Of a stretch of 64,000 bases of DNA, positions 15,452-26,100 are shown piece by piece. The translations under genes and the position numbers were made by a program. The stretch covers positions 214,342 to 278,341 of the forward strand of contig NZ_VWXK01000004.1 in assembly GCF_011752565.1 (NCBI RefSeq). Reading direction: 5' to 3'. Source of the stretch: Pantoea sp. Ap-967 (GTDB lineage Bacteria > Pseudomonadota > Gammaproteobacteria > Pseudomonadales > Pseudomonadaceae). How positions within the stretch are numbered: position 1 is the first letter of the stretch; each line of letters starts with the position of its first letter. The notes beneath the pieces were generated by a model. It was not told the origin of the DNA. It did no database searches and saw only the letters and a list, made by a program, of their open reading frames with translations.

Positions 15452-16660
15452 ATGAACACTTCTACACAGCTCTACACCTGGCGCGGCACCAACGCCAGCG
15501 GTGCCGCGGTCAGCGGCCAAATCAGCGGGCGCAGCCCGGCGTATGCGCGGGCCGGGCTGCTGCGCCAGGGTATCCGGGTGGCCAGCCTGCGGCCTACAGG
15601 CAGCTTTGAATGGCGCTTGCCGAAGGCGCGGGTGAAGGCCGACCCAGCGGGGTTCAGCCGGCAGTTGGCGACCTTGCTCAAGGCCGGGGTGCCGCTGTTG
15701 CAGGCCTTCGAGGTGATGGGCCGCAGTGGCTGCAGCGCGGCGCAGGCGGCGTTGCTCGGCCAATTGAAACAGGATGTGGCCGCAGGGCTGGGGTTGGCGG
15801 ATGCGCTGCAGCGCCACCCGGCGTGGTTCGATGGCGTGTACTGCAACCTGATTCGCGTGGGCGAGCAGTCTGGCACGCTGGACCGGCAGCTGGAGCAACT
15901 GGCGGGCATGCTGGAGCAGCGCCAGGTGTTGCACAAGCGGGTGCGCAAGGCGATGTTCTACCCGCTGCTGCTGTTGCTGACCGGGCTGGGTGTTGCGGCG
16001 ATCTTGTTGCTGGAAGTGATTCCGCGCTTCGAAAGCCTGTTTGCCGGGTTCGAGGCGGGGCTGCCAGCGTTCACCCAATGGGTGATCGACTTATCCACAG
16101 GGCTGGGGCGGTATGCGCCGGTGCTGGCAATCACTGGGCTTGTCTTGGGGTTTGCAGTTAGCCAGCTTTACCGAAAGCATGCACCAGCGCGCCTGTGGAT
16201 ATCTCGCCAGGCCTTGCGCCTGCCGGTGTTCGGGCCGCTGCTGAACCAGGCCGCCCTGGCCCGTTTCGCCCGCACCCTGGCAACCTCCTATGCAGCGGGG
16301 GTGCCGCTGCTCGATGCACTGGGCACGGTGGCCAGGGCCTGTGGCAGCAGCCTGCACGAGCAGGCGGTGATGCAGGTGCGCCGGGCCATGGCCAACGGCC
16401 AGGCGCTGAACCAGGCGATGGCGCTGGAACCGTTGTTCCCACCACTGCTGGTGCAACTGACGGCCATTGGCGAATCCAGCGGCACGCTGGACCTGATGCT
16501 GGAAAAATCCGCCAGCCATTACGAGGAACAGGTCAGCCAGGCGCTGGACCAGTTGACCAGCCTGCTGGAGCCCGCCATCGTGCTGGTTCTGGGCCTGCTG
16601 GTCGGTGGGCTGGTGGTGGCGATGTACCTGCCGATCTTCCAGTTGGGTAGCTTGATCTGA
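15452..16660 (+). CDS. pilC: Type IV pilus inner-membrane platform protein
   Basis: ATG 15452 follows AAAAAGGA by eight bases and gives 402 residues, the usual PilC size; the frame is open further upstream but that extension is not pilin-system-like. Two T2SSF repeats are visible (FSRQLATLLKAGVPLLQAFE and the parallel FARTLATSYAAGVPLLDALG), each followed by hydrophobic helices; the last membrane segment is LEPAIVLVLGLLVGGLVVAM. PilC sits in the inner membrane and couples the assembly ATPase to pilin incorporation. It is followed after two bases by pilD. Confidence 0.93.
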   Translation: MNTSTQLYTWRGTNASGAAVSGQISGRSPAYARAGLLRQGIRVASLRPTGSFEWRLPKARVKADPAGFSRQLATLLKAGVPLLQAFEVMGRSGCSAAQAALLGQLKQDVAAGLGLADALQRHPAWFDGVYCNLIRVGEQSGTLDRQLEQLAGMLEQRQVLHKRVRKAMFYPLLLLLTGLGVAAILLLEVIPRFESLFAGFEAGLPAFTQWVIDLSTGLGRYAPVLAITGLVLGFAVSQLYRKHAPARLWISRQALRLPVFGPLLNQAALARFARTLATSYAAGVPLLDALGTVARACGSSLHEQAVMQVRRAMANGQALNQAMALEPLFPPLLVQLTAIGESSGTLDLMLEKSASHYEEQVSQALDQLTSLLEPAIVLVLGLLVGGLVVAMYLPIFQLGSLI

Positions 16661-16662
16661 AC

Positions 16663-17529
16663 ATGACTCTGTGGACTTTCCTGGCCGGGCATCCGGCCTA
16701 CTTCATTACCCTGGCGACCGTGCTCGGCCTGCTGGTGGGCAGTTTTCTCAATGTGGTGGCGTACCGCCTGCCAATCATGCTCGACCGCCAGTGGCAGCGC
16801 GAAGCGCAAGAGGTGCTGGGCCTGCCGACCACCGAGCACACACGCTTCAACCTGTCGCTGCCCGCCTCCCACTGCCCGCATTGCGGCCATGGCATCCGTG
16901 CCTGGGAGAACATTCCGGTGCTCAGCTACCTGGCATTGCGCGGGCGTTGCTCGGCCTGCAAGCAGCCGATCAGTGCCCGTTATCCACTGGTGGAAGTGGC
17001 TTGCGCATTGCTGTCGATGACGGTGGCCTGGCACTCCGGCCCTGGCTTGGAGGCCCTGGCCCTGCTGTTGCTCACCTGGAGCCTGCTGGCGCTGAGCCTG
17101 ATCGACCATGACCAGCAACTGTTGCCCGACGTGCTGGTGCTGCCAACGCTGTGGCTGGGGCTGATGGTCAATGCCCTGGGCACCCTGGTGCCGTTGCACG
17201 ATGCGCTGTGGGGCGCGGTGGCCGGCTACCTCAGCCTGTGGACGGTGTATTGGGTGTTCAAGTTGGTTACCGGCAAGGAAGGCATGGGCCATGGCGACTT
17301 CAAGCTGCTGGCGCTGATCGGCGCCTGGGGCGGTTGGCAGGTGCTGCCGGTGACGTTGCTGCTGTCGTCATTGGTTGGGGTGGTGGCGGGCCTGTGCCTG
17401 TTGCGCCTGCGCGGGCAATCGGTGCGCACCGCGATTCCGTTCGGGCCCTATCTGGCAATTGCGGGGTGGATTGCCGTGCTCTGGGGTGATGAAATAGTCA
17501 CCTTCTACCTGCAACAGTTTGGAATGTGA
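16663..17529 (+). CDS. pilD: Prepilin leader peptidase/N-methyltransferase
   Basis: An eight-helix aspartic membrane peptidase. The cytoplasmic zinc-type loop has two CxxC pairs (CPHCGH and CSACKQ), and the catalytic aspartates are in [11 protein letters not shown] and [11 protein letters not shown]. It removes the leader from PilA and the minor pilins and methylates the new N-terminus; it also serves type II secretion. At 288 aa it is full length. The stop overlaps the start of coaE by one base, so these genes form one operon pilC-pilD-coaE-yacG. Confidence 0.95.
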   Translation: MTLWTFLAGHPAYFITLATVLGLLVGSFLNVVAYRLPIMLDRQWQREAQEVLGLPTTEHTRFNLSLPASHCPHCGHGIRAWENIPVLSYLALRGRCSACKQPISARYPLVEVACALLSMTVAWHSGPGLEALALLLLTWSLLALSLIDHDQQLLPDVLVLPTLWLGLMVNALGTLVPLHDALWGAVAGYLSLWTVYWVFKLVTGKEGMGHGDFKLLALIGAWGGWQVLPVTLLLSSLVGVVAGLCLLRLRGQSVRTAIPFGPYLAIAGWIAVLWGDEIVTFYLQQFGM

Positions 17530-18152
17530 TGACCACCAAGGCCTTCACCCCCTGGATTCTCGGGCTTACCGGCGGCATCGGCAGCGGCAAGAGCGCGGCC
17601 GCCGAGCGTTTCGTCGAACTTGGCGTGCACCTGGTCGATGCCGACCAGGCGGCGCGCTGGGTGGTCGAGCCCGGCCGCCCGGCACTGGCCAGCATCGTCG
17701 AGCGCTTCGGCCCTGGCGTGCTGCTGGAAGACGGCCAGCTCGACCGTGCGGCGCTGCGCCAGTTGATCTTCGCCGACCCGGCCCAGCGCAAGTGGCTGGA
17801 ACAACTGCTGCACCCGCTGATCGGGCAGGAAATCTTCAGCTACCTGGCCAAGGCCGAGTCGCCCTATGCGGTGTATGTGTCGCCGCTGCTGGTCGAATCG
17901 GGCCAGTACCAGAAGGTGCAGCGCGTGCTGGTGATCGATGTGCCTGAGGCGCTGCAGGTAGAACGCACCCTGGCACGTGACAACACCAGTGCCGAGCAGG
18001 TGCAGGCAATTCTCAAGGCCCAGCTGGGGCGTGAGGAACGCCTGGGCCATGCCGACGATGTGGTGGTCAATGACGGCGACCTCGCCGCGCTGCACGAGCA
18101 GATTGACCGCCTGCACCACTTTTACCTGACTTTACGAGGAGGCCAGCCATGA
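17529..18152 (+). CDS. coaE: Dephospho-CoA kinase
   Basis: Catalyses the last step of coenzyme A synthesis. The P-loop [11 protein letters not shown] is at residues 12-22 and the CoaE lid region with [10 protein letters not shown] follows later. ATG 17529 overlaps the pilD stop (TGATG) and gives a product beginning MTTKAF; a GTG three bases upstream is less likely. 207 aa is normal. The stop overlaps the yacG start. Confidence 0.95.
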   Translation: MTTKAFTPWILGLTGGIGSGKSAAAERFVELGVHLVDADQAARWVVEPGRPALASIVERFGPGVLLEDGQLDRAALRQLIFADPAQRKWLEQLLHPLIGQEIFSYLAKAESPYAVYVSPLLVESGQYQKVQRVLVIDVPEALQVERTLARDNTSAEQVQAILKAQLGREERLGHADDVVVNDGDLAALHEQIDRLHHFYLTLRGGQP

Positions 18153-18349
18153 GCCAGCCATTGACCGTCGATTGCCCGACCTGTGGCGCACCTGTGGAAT
18201 GGAACGAGAAGAGCGCGTTCCGGCCGTTCTGTTCCGACCGTTGCAAATTGATCGACCTGGGGGCCTGGGCGGCCGAGGAGCACAAGATTCCGGTGGCGCC
18301 GGATTCGGAAGATGAATTGTTTTCGGGGGATCTGGAGCCGCGGCATTGA
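18149..18349 (+). CDS. yacG: DNA gyrase inhibitor YacG, zinc-binding
   Basis: A 66-residue zinc protein with the four-cysteine set [10 protein letters not shown] and [15 protein letters not shown], followed by an acidic tail. In E. coli YacG binds GyrB and blocks DNA binding. The ATG overlaps the coaE stop (ATGA) and GAGGAGG lies just upstream. The gene order pilD-coaE-yacG is conserved in pseudomonads. Confidence 0.95.
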   Translation: MSQPLTVDCPTCGAPVEWNEKSAFRPFCSDRCKLIDLGAWAAEEHKIPVAPDSEDELFSGDLEPRH

Positions 18350-18390
18350 GGTGAATGGCCTGGGTGGGTGCAGTTGGCGCCGCTTGGCGG

Positions 18391-18417
18391 CGCTTCGCGA
18401 GCTTTGCTCGCTCCTAC
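18391..18417. repeat. REP-like hairpin
   Basis: GCGAGCTTTGCTCGC followed by TCCTAC, a REP variant between convergent genes yacG and the permease gene. Confidence 0.65.
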
Positions 18418-18444
18418 CAGGGGCCACCACAAACAGCACGACAA

Positions 18445-19128
18445 TCAGCGCTCATCTTCCTTCCAGGGCGCCTGCAAGTAGCGCGTGCGGTTGAACGTTT
18501 CCAGCCACTCGGGGCAAAACACCACCAGCGCGCTGATCACCATGCCGTTGATGAACGCCTCCGGGAACATCATCAACCACAGGTAGCCAATGAAATCGCT
18601 GAGCCATTCCGGCATCGCGAACACCCCATCCAGCCACAACACCCCAAGCGCTACCGGCAGGCACACCAGCACCGTCAACGCGGCGGGAAAGAACCCCGAG
18701 CAGAAGATATACACGAACAGGTTACGCGGCTGCGCCCGCTCCACCAGCAGCGCGCACACCTCGGTAATCAGTACCGGCAAGCCCACCAGCAGCAGCCCAT
18801 TGACCCCAAGCGCCGCCAGGTCCTGGCGCCCCAGCGCCAGCAGGCCCAGCTGGGCAAAGAAACCACCGAGCACCGCCAACGGCCAGTCCAGCAGCAAGGT
18901 CACCGCCGTCATGCCGATGAAGTGGTACGACACCCCCGTTTCGAAATCGCGCCGCACCAACCACAGGGCAAACAGGCAGAACACCGTGCCGAACAGCAAG
19001 TGCTGGCGGCGTCGGTCGGTGACCAGCTCCACCCAGCGCGTGCGGCTGGCCGCCCAGATCAGCACGGGCACATAACCGCACCAGCCCACGGCAAGGCTGG
19101 TTGTGGACAACACCTGTGCGCTGATCAC
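18445..19128 (-). CDS. Energy-coupling-factor-type (CbiM-like) membrane permease
   Basis: A 227-residue protein with six or seven hydrophobic segments. The pattern SYHFIGMTAVTLLLDWPLAV and the C-terminal FPEAFINGMVISALVVF match the CbiM/energy-coupling factor permease family, which binds metal or vitamin substrates at the membrane. No ATPase or T-component is encoded beside it, as is common for this pseudomonad gene. It is divergent from the DUF1780 gene. Confidence 0.75.
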   Translation of the reverse strand: MISAQVLSTTSLAVGWCGYVPVLIWAASRTRWVELVTDRRRQHLLFGTVFCLFALWLVRRDFETGVSYHFIGMTAVTLLLDWPLAVLGGFFAQLGLLALGRQDLAALGVNGLLLVGLPVLITEVCALLVERAQPRNLFVYIFCSGFFPAALTVLVCLPVALGVLWLDGVFAMPEWLSDFIGYLWLMMFPEAFINGMVISALVVFCPEWLETFNRTRYLQAPWKEDER

Positions 19129-19238
19129 CTGAAATACCCCTGACTGCCATGTGGTTAAAACCTGAGTCTATACCCTGCCCCGATTCCTACGCACAAACAG
19201 CATCTTACCGTCATCGATTAGCGACTAAGCTTGTTCCC

Positions 19239-19868
19239 ATGGATGACTCAGACTACCTGCGCCTGCTTACCATCCAGGCCGAACAAGCCAATGCCTTCCT
19301 CTCCAACGCCCGCAAGTGGGAGCGGGAGCGGTGGGTGTGCCAGCGCCTGTTGCAGGGGCTGAACATCCCTTACCGCAGCGAAGACTTCACCCCGGCCGGC
19401 CAGGAGCCACCAGACGTGCTGTTTCGCGATGCGGCATTCGAGGTGTTTTTCGTGCTCGACGAGGGCCGCCGCCTGAACGACGAGTGGCGCGAAGAGCTGC
19501 AGCGCCGGCGCAGCGCCTTCTCCCTGGCGCAGCTGGTTCGCCGCGAAACCCGCCCACGGCGCATCGCCGCCACCGAACTGCTCGCGCGCCTGGCGCCGAC
19601 CTTGCGCAAGAAGGCGCACAACTACCGCGAACGCGGGCTGGAGCTGGGCGAGCTGGACATCATCGCCTTCTCCAGCCTCAAGCGCGAAGTGCTCGACCTC
19701 AACACCCACTTCCCGCCGCCCACCGAGTACCTGCGCCAGGGCTGGCGGTCGCTGTCGCTGGTGGGGCCGACCTTTGCCCGGGTGCTGTTCGCCCACCCCG
19801 ATGCGCCGGATTTCCTGCGTGGCAACCTGGGGCGCAGCATCGTGTTCGACGTGGGCATCAGTCTTTGA
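19239..19868 (+). CDS. DUF1780 family protein (209 aa)
   Basis: The start at 19239 (MDDSDYLRLLTIQAEQANAF) is chosen because the upstream in-frame extension is low quality and this is where the family begins. The family is conserved in pseudomonads. Segments FEVFFVLDEGRRLNDEW and LGELDIIAFSSLKREVLDLN suggest a restriction-endonuclease-like beta core with acidic residues, but no function is established. It lies upstream of the DUF3094 gene and ndh on the same strand. Confidence 0.8.
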   Translation: MDDSDYLRLLTIQAEQANAFLSNARKWERERWVCQRLLQGLNIPYRSEDFTPAGQEPPDVLFRDAAFEVFFVLDEGRRLNDEWREELQRRRSAFSLAQLVRRETRPRRIAATELLARLAPTLRKKAHNYRERGLELGELDIIAFSSLKREVLDLNTHFPPPTEYLRQGWRSLSLVGPTFARVLFAHPDAPDFLRGNLGRSIVFDVGISL

Positions 19869-20000
19869 TCCAGTGCCGAGCATCATTGCAATGGCGTACA
19901 CTCGGCGCCAGGGATAGAAAGCATTATCATTTGTCTCAAGCGCCTGCATGAACGCTGTAGCGTGCATGCAGTCACAAACGTCTACCTGACGAGGCCCACC

Positions 20001-20174
20001 ATGACCAGCCGTCTGAATCCTGAAGATCAGCGTCGTGTCGATGCGTACCTGCAAGCCCCTCAGCACCAAGTCGAGCGCCGGCCTTTCCGGCCCTGGCTGC
20101 TCCTGGTGCTGGTGCTGGCGGTGACCATCGGGTTGGGCCTCATCAGCCGCCTGCTGAGTGGACTGGTGCTATGA
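20001..20174 (+). CDS. DUF3094 small membrane protein (57 aa)
   Basis: MTSRLNPEDQRRVDAYLQAP is followed by a short basic stretch and one membrane helix near the C-terminus (WLLLVLVLAVTIGLGLIS). This is the pseudomonad DUF3094 family, function unknown. ACGAGGC lies about ten bases upstream. It precedes ndh by 84 bases and may be co-transcribed with it. Confidence 0.8.
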   Translation: MTSRLNPEDQRRVDAYLQAPQHQVERRPFRPWLLLVLVLAVTIGLGLISRLLSGLVL

Positions 20175-20258
20175 GCTGCTTCGCGCTCGCCCTCCCCTTG
20201 CGCAGTGTGCGGCCGGCCCCTGGGGCCACGCATTCCGTAAACCTTATGAGATATCCCC

Positions 20259-21554
20259 ATGACTCATCGCATCGTGATTGTCGGCGGCGGCGCCGGCGGC
20301 CTGGAACTGGCGACCCGCCTGGGTAAAACCCTCGGCAAGCGCAAGCAGGCCGACATCACCTTGGTCGACGCCAACCTCACGCACATCTGGAAGCCGCTGT
20401 TGCACGAAGTGGCCGCCGGCTCGCTGAACTCCTCGGAAGACGAACTGAACTACGTGGCCCAGGCCAAGTGGAACCACTTCAACTTCCAGCTGGGGCGCAT
20501 GAGCGGCCTGGACCGTGAAGGCAAGCAGATCCAGCTGGCCGCGACCCTCGATGAAGAGGGCCGCGAACTGCTGCCTGCGCGCACCCTGGGCTACGACTCG
20601 CTGGTGATCGCCGTAGGTTCCAACACCAACGACTTCGGCACCCTGGGCGCGGCGCAGCACTGCCTGTTCCTCGACACCCGCAAGCAGGCCGAGCGCTTCC
20701 ACCAGCAGCTGCTCAACCACTACCTGCGCGCCCACGCCGGTGACGTGGCCAGCGAAAAAATCAGCGTGGCCATCGTTGGCGCTGGTGCCACCGGCGTGGA
20801 GCTGGCGGCCGAGCTGCACCATGCGGCCCACGAGCTGGCAGCCTATGGCCTGGACCGTATCCAGCCCAAGGACATGCACATCACCATCATCGAGGCTGGC
20901 CCGCGCGTGCTGCCGGCGCTGCCAGAGCGCATCAGCGTGCCGGTGCACAAGACCCTGGAAAAACTCGGCGTGAAGGTGATGACCAACGCCGCCGTCAGCG
21001 AAGTGACCGAGGACGGCCTGAAAACCAAGGACGGCGAAGTGATCCAGGCCAGCCTCAAGGTGTGGGCGGCGGGCATTCGTGCACCGGGCTTCCTCAAGGA
21101 CATCGACGGCCTGGAAACCAACCGTATCAACCAGCTGGTGGTGCGCCCTACCCTGCAAACCACCCGCGACGACAACATCTTCGCCTTCGGCGACTGCGCC
21201 GCCTGCCCGCAACCGGGTAGCGACCGCAACGTGCCGCCACGGGCCCAGGCCGCGCACCAGCAGGCGTCGATGCTGGCGCAAAGCCTGAAGGCGCGGCTGG
21301 AGAACAAGCCGCTGCCCACCTACACCTACAAGGACTACGGCTCGCTGGTATCGCTGTCGCGCTTCTCGGCGGTGGGCAACCTGATGGGTAACCTGATGGG
21401 CAGCGTGAAGCTCGAAGGTTGGCTGGCGCGGATGTTCTACGTGTCGCTGTACCGCATGCACCAGATGGCGCTGTACGGGTTCTTCCGCACGGCCTTGATG
21501 ATGCTGGGCAGCAAGATTGGCCGCGGCACCGAGCCGCGCCTGAAGCTGCACTGA
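20259..21554 (+). CDS. ndh: Type II NADH:quinone oxidoreductase
   Basis: A 431-residue flavoprotein. The FAD-binding Rossmann motif is IVGGGAGGLELATRLG near the N-terminus and the NADH-binding one is VAIVGAGATGVELAAEL in the middle; the FAD-contact segment DNIFAFGDCAACP follows. The C-terminal region has amphipathic and hydrophobic helices for membrane attachment (MFYVSLYRMHQMALYGFF). It passes electrons from NADH to quinone without proton pumping. A strong terminator follows. Confidence 0.95.
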   Translation: MTHRIVIVGGGAGGLELATRLGKTLGKRKQADITLVDANLTHIWKPLLHEVAAGSLNSSEDELNYVAQAKWNHFNFQLGRMSGLDREGKQIQLAATLDEEGRELLPARTLGYDSLVIAVGSNTNDFGTLGAAQHCLFLDTRKQAERFHQQLLNHYLRAHAGDVASEKISVAIVGAGATGVELAAELHHAAHELAAYGLDRIQPKDMHITIIEAGPRVLPALPERISVPVHKTLEKLGVKVMTNAAVSEVTEDGLKTKDGEVIQASLKVWAAGIRAPGFLKDIDGLETNRINQLVVRPTLQTTRDDNIFAFGDCAACPQPGSDRNVPPRAQAAHQQASMLAQSLKARLENKPLPTYTYKDYGSLVSLSRFSAVGNLMGNLMGSVKLEGWLARMFYVSLYRMHQMALYGFFRTALMMLGSKIGRGTEPRLKLH

Positions 21555-21575
21555 TACCCAGCCGGCTACAAGACA

Positions 21576-21607
21576 GGGGGCCCGCCGTCAGGCAGGCCCC
21601 CTTTTTT
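21576..21607. terminator. Terminator between convergent genes ndh and the TolC-like gene
   Basis: GGGGGCCCGCC (21576-21586), loop GTCA, GGCAGGCCCCC (21591-21601), followed by TTTTTT. It serves ndh; the minus strand has no strong T-run. Confidence 0.85.
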
Positions 21608-21615
21608 ACAGCCGA

Positions 21616-23091
21616 TCAGCGGTTCCAGTTCGCCTCGCCATTGCGCAACGCGCTGGCGATGGTCTGCAGGTTGCTGTCAGGCAAGGTATCGGGCAGCAGG
21701 TCGGCCCCGGAGCTGACATAAAGCTGCGCGTACGCATTGCGCAGCTCGGCGTAGGCCAGGTCGCGCTTGAGCTGGGTCTGCAAGTTGTTCAACTCGCCCT
21801 GGATCAGCTCCAGCTCACCGATGTTCTGGGTTTGGTAGCGGTTGCGCAGTTGCCCGGCGATTTCCCCATCCAGCGTGGCCAGCTCTTCGCTGGTACGGAA
21901 CTGGCGAACCGACTCGTTGAAGTTGGCGTTGGCCACGTACAACTGCGCCAGCACCGCCATCGACATGGCCTGGCGCCGTGCTGCGGCGACGTTTTCACCC
22001 GCCTCGGCCACCTTGATCGCCGCCGGTGCCGAGAGCACGTTGAACAGGTTCCAGGTCACCTTCACGCCATAGTCGGCCCAGCTCTGGTTGGTCAGGAACG
22101 AGTTGCTATCGTAGTGGCCACCGGCCGAGAACTCCAGGCCCGGCAGCATGCGCAGCATGGCCTTGCGGGTTTCTGCCGCGCTGATGCGCGCCTGGTAGTC
22201 CTGCTCGCGCAACTCAGGGCGGCTGGCCAGGGCCTGCTGCTCAAGCTTGGCGAAGTCGCCCTTGAAGGTCGGCACCACGTAGCCTTCTTCCGGCGCCAGG
22301 GTGAATTCGGTATTGAGCGGCAGGTTGATCAGCGCCGCCAGCTCGGTCTTGGCCAGCGACAACGCGCGGCGCTGCTCTTCCAGCTGGCGGGTGGCCTCGA
22401 TCAGGGCGCGCTGGTAGCTCAGGGTTTGCACCGGGTCGCCGATGCGTTGGGCGCTCATGCTCTGGCTGTTGTCACGGGCCTGGTGAATGCGCCGCATCAG
22501 CGCGTCGATCTGGCTCAGCAGGCGCTGCGCCGCCACTGCGCGCCAGTAGGCCGAGCGCACATCCTGGGTGATGGTGTGGACCACCTTGCGCTTGCGCTCT
22601 TGCAGAATCAGGCGCTGGTCGGCCTGCTGCTTGGCGCTGACGTAGCTCACACCGAAGTCCAGCACGTTCCACACCATGGTCAGGTCGGCCACATCGCGGT
22701 CGCGGTCCTGGGAGGTGGACGGCTCCAGCGACTGGGTGCCGGTGCGGATGCTCTGGCTGCTGGAGGCGCTGACGTTGTTGCGCCCGACATAGCCTGCATC
22801 CAGCGCCATGCGCGGCAGCATGTCGAACTGAGCCAGGTCGACCTGGCGTTTGGCCAGGGCTTCTTCCATCACCTTAAGCCGTGCCTCAAGGTTGTACTTC
22901 ACCGCACGGGCCATGGCCTGGTGCAAGGTGAGCGGGCCATTGAGCGGCTCCTGCCCCTTGAACATGCTGGCAAGATCCGCCCGTGCGCGTTCCTCGCTGA
23001 CACTGCGGTCGATTGGCTGGCTGGTGACCGCGCAGCCGCTGACGGCCAACGCCAACAGGCTGGCGGCGAACAGTTTGTGACTCTTCTTCAT
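21616..23091 (-). CDS. TolC-family outer-membrane efflux/export lipoprotein (491 aa)
   Basis: The start MKKSHKLFAASLLALAVSGC at 23091 gives a lipoprotein signal with lipobox (AVSGC); an upstream in-frame extension is not plausible. Two OEP (TolC) repeats follow: long coiled-coil helices such as LEARLKVMEEALAKRQVDLA and the equivalent LAYAELRNAYAQLYVSSG near the end, with beta segments LPRMALDAGYVG and LPGLEFSAGGHYDSN. It is the outer-membrane channel of a tripartite exporter. It is the last gene of the eleven-gene minus-strand cluster and starts 50 bases after the stop of the giant gene, so it very likely handles that protein. Confidence 0.88.
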   Translation of the reverse strand: MKKSHKLFAASLLALAVSGCAVTSQPIDRSVSEERARADLASMFKGQEPLNGPLTLHQAMARAVKYNLEARLKVMEEALAKRQVDLAQFDMLPRMALDAGYVGRNNVSASSSQSIRTGTQSLEPSTSQDRDRDVADLTMVWNVLDFGVSYVSAKQQADQRLILQERKRKVVHTITQDVRSAYWRAVAAQRLLSQIDALMRRIHQARDNSQSMSAQRIGDPVQTLSYQRALIEATRQLEEQRRALSLAKTELAALINLPLNTEFTLAPEEGYVVPTFKGDFAKLEQQALASRPELREQDYQARISAAETRKAMLRMLPGLEFSAGGHYDSNSFLTNQSWADYGVKVTWNLFNVLSAPAAIKVAEAGENVAAARRQAMSMAVLAQLYVANANFNESVRQFRTSEELATLDGEIAGQLRNRYQTQNIGELELIQGELNNLQTQLKRDLAYAELRNAYAQLYVSSGADLLPDTLPDSNLQTIASALRNGEANWNR

Positions 23092-23140
23092 CCTTGAGCC
23101 GCCCCCTGGTACGGCTTGTTCATCAAGTGTTGTGTGTATT

Positions 23141-26100
23141 TCATGCCTGCCGCCCGATCTGGGCCGGTTGGGCCAAGGCGTGAGCCAAGTCGCGCACCTG
23201 GCGCTGCTCGGCATCGTTGAGTTGTTGCAGTTGCTGGCCGAAGGTCGGCACGCCGAACACCCCGCGCAGCCCCTGGCTGAGGTCGGCTGGCCGCCACTGG
23301 CTGCCGTTGAACACGTTCATGTCGCTGACACCCGGCACCTCATGGCTGAAAATCGCCGCCAAGGTGCTGCTGCCGAACACGCCGTTACCGCCGCTGGCAA
23401 AGCCGCCGAAGCCCGCCTGCACGGCGGCGCTGTCGCTGCTGCCAAATACCTGGGCGATGAAGCTTGGCGCACTGCTGGCGTTGCCGAGGAAGATCGTGCC
23501 CAGGGGCTGGATATCCCCCCCCACGCTGCGCACCTCGAACAGCGCCCCCGGCAGCAGCGGTGACACGCTTTCGTTAAGCTGCGGCCCAGGCACCTGGGGC
23601 TGCAGCACGGTGGAGCGCGGGTCACCCAGCGCCTGCGGTGGGTTGAGCCGGTACTGCAGGTCGCCCACGTCCTGGGTCTGGATGCCCTGGGCCTGGCCCA
23701 CCAAGCTCAGCGCCATGGCATTGCCAGCCGCGTCCTGGATGCCGCTGCCCAGCGCATTCAGGCTCAAGGCCAGCGTGCCCTGGCCGCGCAGGCTACCGAC
23801 CACGATGCGGTAGGTACTGGCATCGATGCGCTGCACCTGCTGCACCACCCCGCTCGCGGTGTTGGTGCCCAGCACGCTGAAATCGCTGGCGTCCACACCG
23901 CTTACCGGTTCATCGAAGGTCAGGGTGAAGCTCAGGCTACGGTCGGTCGGCAGTACCGGACCATCGACCACGATGCTGGTGGCGCGCGGGGCGCGGGCAT
24001 CGACCAGAATGCCTGAGGTGTCACCCACGTTGTTCAGCGCGGTCACTGCATCGTTGCCGCGGGCATCGCGGATGCTGCCGCCGTTGAGGTCGATGACGGG
24101 TGCCACGCTGAAGTTGCCGTTACCGGCCATGCCGCTGGTGACGTTGAGGCGGAACACCAAGGCGCTGCCGCCGGAGCCTGCCAGGTAATCGGCATACACC
24201 ACCCGCCCGTTGTCCAGGGTGATGGCCAGGCGCGGTGCGCCGTCCCCGGTGTCCACCAGCACGGCCTCGTCGGTGTTGACGGTGAAGTCCAGCTGCTGGC
24301 CAGCCACATAGGTACCGCTGGCCGGCACCGTCACACCGGTTACCGAAGGGGCGACGCGGTCGATGCTGTACACGCTGCCCGCCAGCCCGCCACTGATCGG
24401 GTTGCCGGCCACGTCGGTGATGCCGGTGCCGCTGGCGTTCAGGTCCAGGCGCACGTTGCCGGCGCCGCTGAGGTTGTCGACGACGATGGTATAGGTGCGG
24501 CCATTGACCTGCTCCACCGAGGCAATACGGCCGCTGGCGCTGCCGGTGAAGGCCAGCGAGAAGTCCGCGCTGTCTACCCCGGAAACGCTTTCATCGAAGG
24601 TAACGGTGTAGCGCACGGTGCTGGCGTTGCTCGGTGTGGTGTCGACCCGCACGATGTCGCTGACCTGTGGCGCGACCGTGTCGACGATGATGCCTGCGCC
24701 GGAGCCTGCTCCGTTCAACGCAAGGTTCATTGCATTGCCAGCGGCATCGGTGAGGGACCCACCATCGAGATCGATGCTGGCGCCCAGGCTGATGCCGCTG
24801 GTGCTGTTGTTGCCTGGCTGGATGCTGTACTCGAACACCAGCGCCGAGGTGCCGGAGCCGGAAACGTAGGTTGCATAGCGGGTCACCCCGCCGATGTTCA
24901 CGGCCAGCCGTGGCGTGCCGGTGCTGGTGTCGACGACCACCGGCTCACTGGCGTTGACGGTGAAGCGCAAAACGTCACCGGCGTTGTAGGCACCCGGCGA
25001 TGGCAGCGTCACCGTGGCCACGGTCGGCACCACGGCATCCACCAGGATGCCATCGGTGGCCGGCAGGCCATTGAGCGTGGTTTGCGCAGCGTTGCCCACG
25101 GCATCGCGCAGGGTCGCGCCGTTGAGCTGCAGGCCGCTGCCCACACTGATGCCGGTGGTGTCCAGCTGGCCGCTGGTGATGGTCAGGCGGAACACCAGCA
25201 CGCTGCTGCCGGCCCCGGACAGGTACTCGGCGTACACCGTGCCACCGTTGTCCAAGGTGACGGCCAGGCGCGGGCTACCGTTGCTGGTGTCCAGTTGCAC
25301 CACTTCACTCATGTGCACGGTGAAGTCGAGGTTCTGGCCGGCGACGTAGGTGCCGTTGGCCGGCACATCCACGGCGGTCACGCTCGGCGCGACGCGGTCG
25401 ATGGCGTAGCTCACGCCAACGCGCCCGCCTGGTACCAGGTTGCCGGCGGCATCGGCAATATCGGTGCCGGGCTTGAGGTCCAGGCGTACGGTGCCGGTGC
25501 CGCTCAAGTTGGCCAGGGTCACGGTGTAGGTCATGCCGTCGAGGCTGCTGACGCTCTGAATGTTGCCCGTGACATCACCGCCGAAGATCAGGTTGAAGTC
25601 GCTGGCGTCCACGTTCGCCACCGTTTCACTGAACGTCACGCGGTAGCTGACCGTAGCGCTGTTGGTCGGGGTCGTGTCTACCCGGGTGATGCCGGTGGCA
25701 TACGGCGTCGTGGTGTCGATCAGCACGTTGGCGGTGCTGCCCAGGCCGTTCAGGCTGAGCGCCAGCGCATTGCCGGCCGGGTCGTTGAAGTGCCCGCCGT
25801 TGAGGTCCAGCGTGTTATTGACGCCAATGCCGCCAGAGGCCGTGTCACCGGCCTGCACGGTGTACTGGAACAGTAGCGCACCGTCGGCGCCACCGGACAC
25901 ATAGCTGGCATAACGGGTCACCCCTCCCACGGTCAGCACCAGGCGTGGCGTGCCACCGAGGGTGTCGGCCACTACGCCTTCGCTGGTGTTGACGGTGAAG
26001 CTGAGCACATCGCCCGCTTTGTAGCTGCCGCTCGCCGGCACGTCGACGCTGGCGATCACCGGCACCACGGCATCCACCAGTACACCACGGGTGTCGGCGA

